Shown: piece by piece, positions 49,092 through 64,000 of the stretch
How positions within the stretch are numbered: position 1 is the first letter of the stretch
How the letters are laid out: each line of letters opens with the position of its first letter
Assembly (NCBI RefSeq): GCF_958295425.1
Contig: NC_081139.1
Location: forward strand, 22,511,888-22,575,887
Source of the DNA: Solea solea
Lineage: Eukaryota; Chordata; Actinopteri; Pleuronectiformes; Soleidae
Length of the DNA stretch: 64,000 bases
Reading direction: 5' to 3'
Position numbers and translations under genes: made by a program
Notes under the pieces: model-generated
Databases searched by the model: none
The model's input: only the letters and a program-made list of their open reading frames with translations
What the model was told of the DNA's origin: nothing

Positions 49092-49289
49092 GCAGGCCTT
49101 GTTTAGACTGTGGCCTAAATCAGATTTGCAAGCATATCACAAGCCTACAATTTAAACCATGTGCATATTATGATCAGCAGATAATATAAGCTGGGCTTCT
49201 TACAATTTAAAATGCTTGTCGTTATCATTTGTTTGACGATATCTTGATAAAAATAAAATATCATATTTGTGTAAAATGCTATAACTGCC

Positions 49290-49472
49290 ACATGGTTGGT
49301 GTAGTGGTTAGCACAAGAAGACCCAGGTTTGAGTCCCGGTTGGAACAAGGGCCCTTGTGCATTGTTGCATGTTCCCCCGTGTGTACATGGGTGTTCTCTG
49401 ACTTCCTCCTGCAGTCCAAAAACATGCAATATGGGGATTAGGTAAATTGCACACTCTAAATTGACCGTAGCA
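49290..49472 (+). repeat. tRNA-derived SINE
   Basis: A-box GTTGGTGTAGTGGTTAGCAC, B-box GGTTTGAGTCCCGG, then GCATGTTCCCCCGTGTGTAC, CAGTCCAAAAACATGCA and GGTAAATTGCACACTCTAAA. This order is that of a well-known teleost SINE in forward orientation. Confidence 0.85.
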
Positions 49473-49489
49473 ACTATAGGGGAACTAGG

Positions 49490-49830
49490 TTAGTAGTTTT
49501 TCTCCACAGAGCTCCCCCTATAGTTTTGAGAACATACTTTCACAACACCACCATGAACATTTATCCATCCATTGTGTCCCACTTTATCTCTCTCTCTCAT
49601 AAAAACTCACCACTGACACTCGGCTCCTCCCACCCCTCTCCTTGCCATGATCATTTGTTTTCAACAGAGCAGGCGAACACAGGCTGTGGAGCCATGTCCA
49701 TATGATTATATTTGCGTGCTTCTGTGTTAGCATCTTGCCATTCAAAAGCCGGTCCAATGTTAACTCATGTGTGGCCAGTCGTTTCCTGTTCCTCGCTTCC
49801 TTCGACGAATGTGGTGGAGCAACAGACAAG
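49490..49830 (+). repeat. Dispersed repeat family R1, copy E
   Basis: Forward, truncated copy: TTTTTCTCCACAGAGCTCCC, CATCCATCCATTGTGTCCC, CATTTGTTTTCAACAGAGC, GGAGCCATGTCCATATG and CTCATGTGTGGCCAG blocks. It lacks the distal blocks seen in copy A. Confidence 0.7.
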
Positions 49831-50204
49831 GAGGAAGCTGCATGCCATCATGGACAATAACACACACACACAACATCCTGATGGGACAGAGAAGCAGCCG
49901 CAGTGAGAGGCTTGTCTCACTGTGCTGTGGGACGGAAAGGAAGTCTTTTGTCCCCACAACCGTCAGTGATTGCTGATCTGCCCCCCCACACACACACACA
50001 CACCCTAGCAATGGGCACGTTGCAATTTAACAGTAAAAAAAAAAAAATTTTATTAATTAATTATTCATTTATTTTTTTTTTTAGTTTCTGCTTTTACTAT
50101 TTATCTGTTTTTTTTTTCCATACTGTTTTTTATACTTAACATGTCAAGAGCTGCTGGACAATGTGAATTTCCCCCATGGGGGATCAAAAAAGTATCTATC
50201 TACT

Positions 50205-50275
50205 TTTCCCTGTTTCTTCTTTGGCAGCTCTGCCACGATTAACGTCTAAAATAATGCCATCGTTGCCTTGACCTT
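50205..50275 (-). repeat. Small R1-related fragment
   Basis: Contains TTTGGCAGCTCTGCCACG and TCTAAAATAATGCCATCGTTG, the reverse of the GCAGAGCTGGC and GATAGCGTTATTTTCGAC blocks of copy C. Confidence 0.45.
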
Positions 50276-50758
50276 GACTCGAGTCGCTTACGTCGCAAAT
50301 TCGTGGACTTGACACTTGCTTGACTAACGTTGGTTGAAGACTCGACTTAAGCAAAATGACTGGACATTTTGACATTTATGGAATTCCATAAATTCCACTT
50401 GATTTATGGAATATTTACATATTCTCAAATATTGATGGGTTAACGTTCACGTAACGTTAGCTTAAAATCACACAATGGAAGGTAAGACAGGAAGTCATGG
50501 GTTTGCTATTTTAAGCTAACGCTAGTTAACGTCTCATTGGGTCAAAAGCTGGTTATAAGTGCGCAAAACTCGACGTTTATTTAGCCTAATATTTTAAATT
50601 AAGTTCCATGGTTTAATGTAGGCCTAATGTCAGTATTATTTACATGTTGGGCTTTGTACTTGTATTTTTGTTATATTATATTGATGCTAATTACACAGTC
50701 ATTTTGAACTACTACAGTTGTATTTGTAAACACTGCAAGAACAGCTTCATGGTCCAAT

Positions 50759-50769
50759 GTAACTGAATT

Positions 50770-50855
<86 letters not shown>

Positions 50856-50883
50856 AATTCAGTTACTGTAACTGAATTGTTAC
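50759..50883. repeat. Near-perfect palindrome around a TA microsatellite
   Basis: The arm GTAACTGAATTGTTTA (50759-50774) is exactly inverted at 50851-50866, with about 40 TA units between. A third, forward copy (GTAACTGAATTGTT) follows at 50868-50881 and pairs with the second arm to form another tight hairpin. Confidence 0.95.
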
Positions 50884-50928
50884 TGTCTTAACTATACTAA
50901 CAAGGCAGTCAAAGATGGCACAATTCAA

Positions 50929-51001
50929 GCCTGTGGTGCAACTGTAGAGCGTCTGACTCCAGATCACAGAAGGTTCTGTGTTCGAATTCACATCAGGGTC
51001 A
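50929..51001 (+). pseudogene. tRNA-Trp(CCA)-like pseudogene or SINE head
   Basis: The segment TGGTGCAACTGTAGAGCG, then TCTGACTCCAGATCA, then GTGTTCGAATTCAC and CAGGGTCA, follows eukaryotic tRNA-Trp closely. Its A box, CCA anticodon (50959-50961) and B box are all present. Extra bases in the anticodon-stem and T-stem regions and a poor acceptor stem argue against a functional gene. Confidence 0.6.
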
Positions 51002-51234
51002 AAATTCTTGGGCAACAAGTGTGGCTATCACAAATTCTAACAAGCCTGTCGGCCTCTGTTGCTCATATTGCAAGCAAGTCTTAAAACACACAAAGAGTCC
51101 CCAAAAACAATACTTCACTCCCACTCCGTGGGGTGATGTCAAAGATGCAGAATACCTGCTTGATTTAAAACAGGGCCTCAACTTGCAAGAATGACTTAGG
51201 ACTTTCTTAAGATTTGAAGGTTAAGACGTGAGAC

Positions 51235-51450
51235 TTGCTTGTGACTTCCTCCCATCTGTAGTGTGAAGTGTCGCGTTTCTTGTGAGACTTTGCGAAACCT
51301 CCTGATTCTGAGAACTACAGGTCGGTGGCCCCGATCATGCAAGGCTGGTTCTGCTAACGGACAGTAGGGATAGTGGCCCTTGAATCTCCTGAAAGCCATG
51401 CAACCATCACAGTGATGCCAAAGCTGTTAAATAAGGGTATGCCCTCCACC
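51235..51450 (+). repeat. Dispersed repeat family R1, copy F (distal half)
   Basis: Carries GAGACTTTGCGAAACCTCC, ATGCAAGGCTGGTTCTGC and ACGGACAGTAGGGATAG blocks and ends with CCAAAGCTGTTAAATAAG. It is the half that copy E lacks, 1.4 kb further on. Confidence 0.65.
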
Positions 51451-51459
51451 GCACAGACT

Positions 51460-52365
51460 GTTCGGGACTCCCCTGAAGGTAAAGTTTTACCCCCTTTTTA
51501 CGCCACACGGCTGAGAGATGACTGGAGGTTTCAACATATTCAAAACTGAAAGACGAGAATCAATGTCTGACCAGCACCTGAGGAGAAATAAACTTGTGTA
51601 TTGGCAGGAAGCTGCTGTAAAACACACCGGTGTTGACAAATGCTTGTGTTGACTCAAGGCTAACGTGCAGCTCTACTACGCAAATGCGTATATTCCAGGA
51701 GTCACTCATGCAAGCAGCAAGGACGATAGGTTTGTCACGAGTTGTCTGTGCACTCCGTGTCTCAGCCACAAATCCCAGGCCGACCCGACAACCCGAGTCA
51801 TAGCTGGGGTTGTTGTGACTAAGCTGAAGAATGCCCTAGATGTGGAGACAGTGAGCCAAATGTGAAGTTCTCATTTACATCTCAAATGACACCTTAGGGA
51901 TTTGATCGAGACACACTGACGGGTTGTATATTTTTAGCAGCACAGACCTAAAACACAAAGATGACAGGTTTTACATTTTCAGTAGGATAATGAATTTGAC
52001 TGAATTCTTCTGAAACAAACGTGCATGTTACTCAGAAAAAAGACTGACTGTTATCAATAAAATAGATTTCTAAATCAATTGCCAACTATTTTGATTATTC
52101 ATTGAAACAAATTCATATTTTTCAGCTTCTTTAATGTGAATATTTCCTGGTTCCTTTGCTCCATAATAAAGTAATGAGAAGAGAACAATCTTAAATCATT
52201 TTCTGGTATTTTATGGACAAAACCAATGGATTGACAGATTAATTGATACTGAAAATAATTGTTAGTTGCCATAATAACAATAACAATACATAGAGTATGT
52301 ACTAGTTTCCTTTTTACACACTTCATAAAACAATGAGAAAGGAGTGAGCAGGTTTGTGCGTTATG
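51460..52365. other. Intergenic, nothing recognised
   Basis: No gene could be supported between the R1 fragment and the presumed 3' UTR of mapkapk2. Confidence 0.35.
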
Positions 52366-52368
52366 TGT

Positions 52369-54025
52369 TTTTTAATCCAAAGCTGAAGCAGAAAGTACGG
52401 CAGGTAGAGCTGAACAATGAAAGGGGAGAGAAAAAAAAAAACATCTGTGCCTCCACTGCAGAAAAGTGTTAAGGGATAAAAACAAAAACAGACAAATAAA
52501 AAAAGGAGAAGAAAAAAACCCATAGGGAACATTTCCCCACATGTTCAACGAAAATGTATACAGTGAGAGATTTGTAGGTGCGATACGACAGGTAATGTGG
52601 GTGTGATTTTACAAGTGAAGTGGACCATACAGACAAAAACACAGCTATTTCCCATGATCCCAAGTGAGCTGAAAAGAGGAGGAACTGTCCGTCACACCAC
52701 ATTTGAATGTGACAACAGTTTGCTGGTGGTATGTCAGATTCTGCTCGGGGGAAGAGCGACGGCTCTTCAGTACTTTCTGCTTCCTCTATTAGTCCTCCAG
52801 GAAGTGTGTGGAGGAGAGGATAACACCGGAAACACACCTGGTTTAGTCTCACTGAGACTCCTGATGGTTGAGCTGGTGTAACCAACAGTAAACTCTAAAA
52901 ATAAAATGACCAATCGGAACCATTTACTCCCAAAGAGGGCGCTACTGCTTACATAAAACACACAAAGTCACCTTACTGTTGCTCGACGCGTCTGCAAACA
53001 GAAATTGACATTAACAAAAAGGCCCTAGCAGAACTTCAAGCTGACAGACACGTCTGCATAGCATTGACCTGAAATATAATCTGGCAATGTTATAAATTCT
53101 GAAGGATAACATTGGTAAATGCCTGAACCAAATGGTAGGTAGGGGTTAAAAATAATTTGCTGGTTTAGCAATACTCAGTAAGGCCTATGCTAAAATGTTC
53201 ATAAAATCCATGAAAAAATACAGTATCCTTTGTCTCCTCCTCTCCTATGAGCTACATGCAGGAGGAAGTGGAGCCCAGTTCTGTTGTGAAACGTGCCCTC
53301 CTTCTCTGCCCTAAAACTATGTACCTGAAAAACAAGCATACATTAAAATAGGAGAGAGGGACCGTGAGTGAGGTGCTGCGTCTGAATGGCACATGGCCCT
53401 TCTGTGTGTGAGTGCATAGGCCTCTGTTCGACATTCACAAAGACAAACTGAACCCGACACCCCCCATCCAAATCAATGAGTGACTACTTCCGGCTAATTC
53501 CAATGGGTCAGGGACAGGGTCCTTACATTCTGCTTGTCAGTTCAAAATACATCTGCATACTTCCCATGTATTCCCTTGCTTTTTTTTTTTTTTTTTTTTT
53601 GGGGATTTAGCCATTTCACGTGACATTCACAGAATTTGGGCTAGAGCTAGAACATGGCTGTGGGGTGAAAAGCTACTGCTAATGCTAAGGCTTCGAGTTC
53701 TCTTCCAACATCCAAGCCCTTCCGAGCGCGCACAACCTGATATTTGGGAAAGGAGAAGAGAGGAGATCTCACTGACTCCCTCTCCTCTCCTTTTAATCTC
53801 TTCTCTGGTGTACAAACACAGATCAACACGCCCTCTCTGCTGGAGCAGAGCGGTGAATTCATTAAAATGGTAGAGTAATAAAAACAAACACTCCTAAAAA
53901 ACATTAGAATTTTGCCATGAAAAAATAAAACACTGGGAAACTCCATGCAATGCAGATCATGTGTCGACAAGTTATTGCTTCCTTTTTACAACCTGTTTTT
54001 AAATGTGCATGCATACGTGCATCTT
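52369..54025 (-). other. Presumed mapkapk2 3' UTR
   Basis: The 1.65 kb below the mapkapk2 stop codon has no gene and few repeats, apart from a T-run at about 53581-53600. On the minus strand it ends at ATTAAA (52369-52374), a common variant polyadenylation signal. The extent is a guess from these signals and from the long 3' UTR of mammalian MAPKAPK2. Confidence 0.35.
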
Positions 54026-62167
<8,142 letters not shown>

Positions 62168-64000
62168 CTGCAACATCTGCAGAGGAAGACAAAAGTGGTG
62201 GGTGAGCCTGGTTCACATCAAATAAAAAATAGCAGTGTTACTGCTATTTTTTATATATGCTATATATATGCTAACCCTGCTATGTTACTGCTAACTCTAA
62301 AATACACTTCAAGGTTGTCATTACTTCAGTTTATTTCCTTTAAGCAAAACTGGCCGTGTAATAAAATAAAAGAAAACCAGAGACCAACTGAATGCAACTA
62401 CCAGCTTAAATGAAGAGTGGACCGACAAGACAGCAGTGCAGTGCTGCCACCAACTGGCAGAATGTTAAATCACTTTATCTTTTGTTTTTCATAAAGTAGT
62501 CTGTTGTGAATACAGCACCCTCTGGATGAGACATGATATCAGTACACCATGCTACTACAAAACATTTTCTGGTATCATACAATTATCCCATCCATTCACA
62601 GATTTTATGAATCACAAATCAATTAATGTCAATTATCAAGGTATATAAACAATCACATAATGAAAAGCATCTGAGGACAACTACAACTGGCACAGTTGTT
62701 TTTAGTGACATTCAACTTATTTACGGTGTTTAAGTCATTGGTATAAGTAGAAATAAAATCCCTTTGTCACATGAAGCTTGTTTGAAGAGCGAAGAAAGAC
62801 TCAGCCCTTTAAATTTATACATTTAAACTTTACATTACCCACGTATCTTAAAGGTTAGTTAAAAGTGAGGTGTTGTCATGCACACACCAAGCTAGCATTC
62901 AAAGATACTAAATATGATCTTAATCAAAGTCTGTTTTTAAAATTGTGCCCTGTTTTTTCACAAGCGGGAGAGCCTAATTAAGAAAGGTGCGTGGTCAATT
63001 AAAGTCTGTCTAAAAGAGTGTATGAAATAACTTGGGTCACAGGGCAGTCAATGGTTCAAATCCCAGTTTGGACTGGTAACCCGTCCAAGGTGCTCCCCCC
63101 ACATCCTCTTACCCTTGTGGAGGATAACGCAGTAGGAAATTAGTGAGTGTGTTGGCAAAACATCAACTGGAAATATGCTGTGTATCTGTGTTTGTTTATA
63201 AACTCAATTATATGATGCAGAACACATCCCCTCATGTGAAACACTAAGAATATCCTTGTCAGTCAATGGAAAGAATGTAGCCTTGTAGCTTTGACACTAA
63301 ACCATCGACTGTCCGTCTCATTGTGTATTGCATTCCAATCCTACCCACGGTCACGACACAACAGTGGGCTCCATTACAGTGGGAAACCAGAGCTGGGAGA
63401 TTCAGAGTTGCTTCTCTGTTGTCTGGCCAAACACACAAAACGTTCAGGACTTTCACATACACACATGAAATGGTTTACTTGTAAAAAATTTGCAAAGGAA
63501 ATGAGATGACATGATGCAGCATGGTCAACTTGAGGCATGAGTCAAGAAAACTGTGTCTGAAGTTGTGTCTGGATGGTGGAGAAAAACTTATTTAAACCTC
63601 CATCAAGCTTTTCCCATCAGCTACAACTGCTTCACTTCATAATGAAACAGAACCAACATGTTTAAAAAACTATTTTGGGGCAATGTTGCCTCTACATAAA
63701 AGGACAGATAGACACGACACAACACGAAGAACTGAAGCTGAATATGAACCATCCTCACAAGCAGGCAGACTCTTTCATAGCTTCAACTGCACCTAGGCAT
63801 ATTCTTCCCTTTCACTCCTTGAATAGTTCTCACACAACAGGAGAACAAATGACAGACTCTAAACATGCGCAACCATCCCTGCTGCAGACCCAAGGTGTCC
63901 CTGTGAATCACCTGAACAACCTTGCCTTAAAGATCACCCTATCATGCTGCCATAGTTTATTATTATACAACATTCAGGCTTTTTATGGGAAATGATTAGC
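62168..64000 (-). other. mapkapk2 first intron, runs off the window
   Basis: Contains a SINE-like fragment at about 63030-63140 (GGTTCAAATCCCAG, CCCGTCCAAGGTGCTCCCC, TGTGGAGGATAACGCAG). No sequence like the proline-rich MK2 first exon is present, so that exon lies further right. Confidence 0.6.

Noticed and set aside
62168..64000. Search for the first coding exon of mapkapk2
   Set aside because: No proline-rich frame ending in a glycine loop and catalytic lysine occurs on the minus strand, so the exon is taken to be outside the window.

Overview
This window is vertebrate nuclear DNA and most likely from a percomorph teleost. It has split genes with GT-AG introns, abundant CA/TA microsatellites, tRNA-derived SINEs, LINE remnants with a TTGAA-type tail, and small non-autonomous DNA transposons. 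The IL-10 product has the extra N-terminal cysteines typical of fish IL-10. The species cannot be named from the sequence alone.

Five protein-coding genes can be assembled exon by exon. Left to right they are: fibromodulin (fmod, + strand, coding exons 5788-9659); prelp, a second class II small leucine-rich proteoglycan (+, 21959-25869); an IL-20/IL-19/IL-24-type cytokine (il20l, +, 29658-31685, with a TATA box at 28854); il10 (+, 41487-42877, TATA box at 41344); and mapkapk2 (-, 62167 down to 54026). The first coding exon of mapkapk2 lies beyond the right edge. il10 and mapkapk2 are tail to tail, as in other vertebrates. The two proteoglycan genes sit directly beside the cytokine cluster.

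The genes form two functional groups. fmod and prelp encode secreted leucine-rich-repeat proteins of connective-tissue matrix. il20l and il10 encode secreted helical class II cytokines, each with five coding exons and only phase-0 introns. mapkapk2 encodes the p38-activated kinase that, in mammals, controls the stability of AU-rich cytokine mRNAs. Both cytokine 3' ends here carry ATTTA motifs, so the neighbouring kinase may regulate its neighbours after transcription (inference).

The rest is intergenic or intronic and rich in repeats: SINE copies (several next to exons), two reverse-transcriptase fragments of non-LTR retrotransposons, a LINE 3' end, a hAT-like element with a nested insertion, an element family present about six times, a fold-back structure, a tRNA-Trp-like pseudogene and many microsatellites. 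No prokaryotic system, CRISPR array or intact mobile element is present. The most notable observations are: independent extra introns in the two proteoglycan genes, one with a GC-AG boundary; CA repeats about 10 bases from splice donors in both il10 and mapkapk2; a 29-T tract just upstream of the il10 TATA box; a perfect hairpin carrying two octamer motifs in il20l intron 1; and an unexplained TATA-led candidate transcription unit at 47.4 kb.
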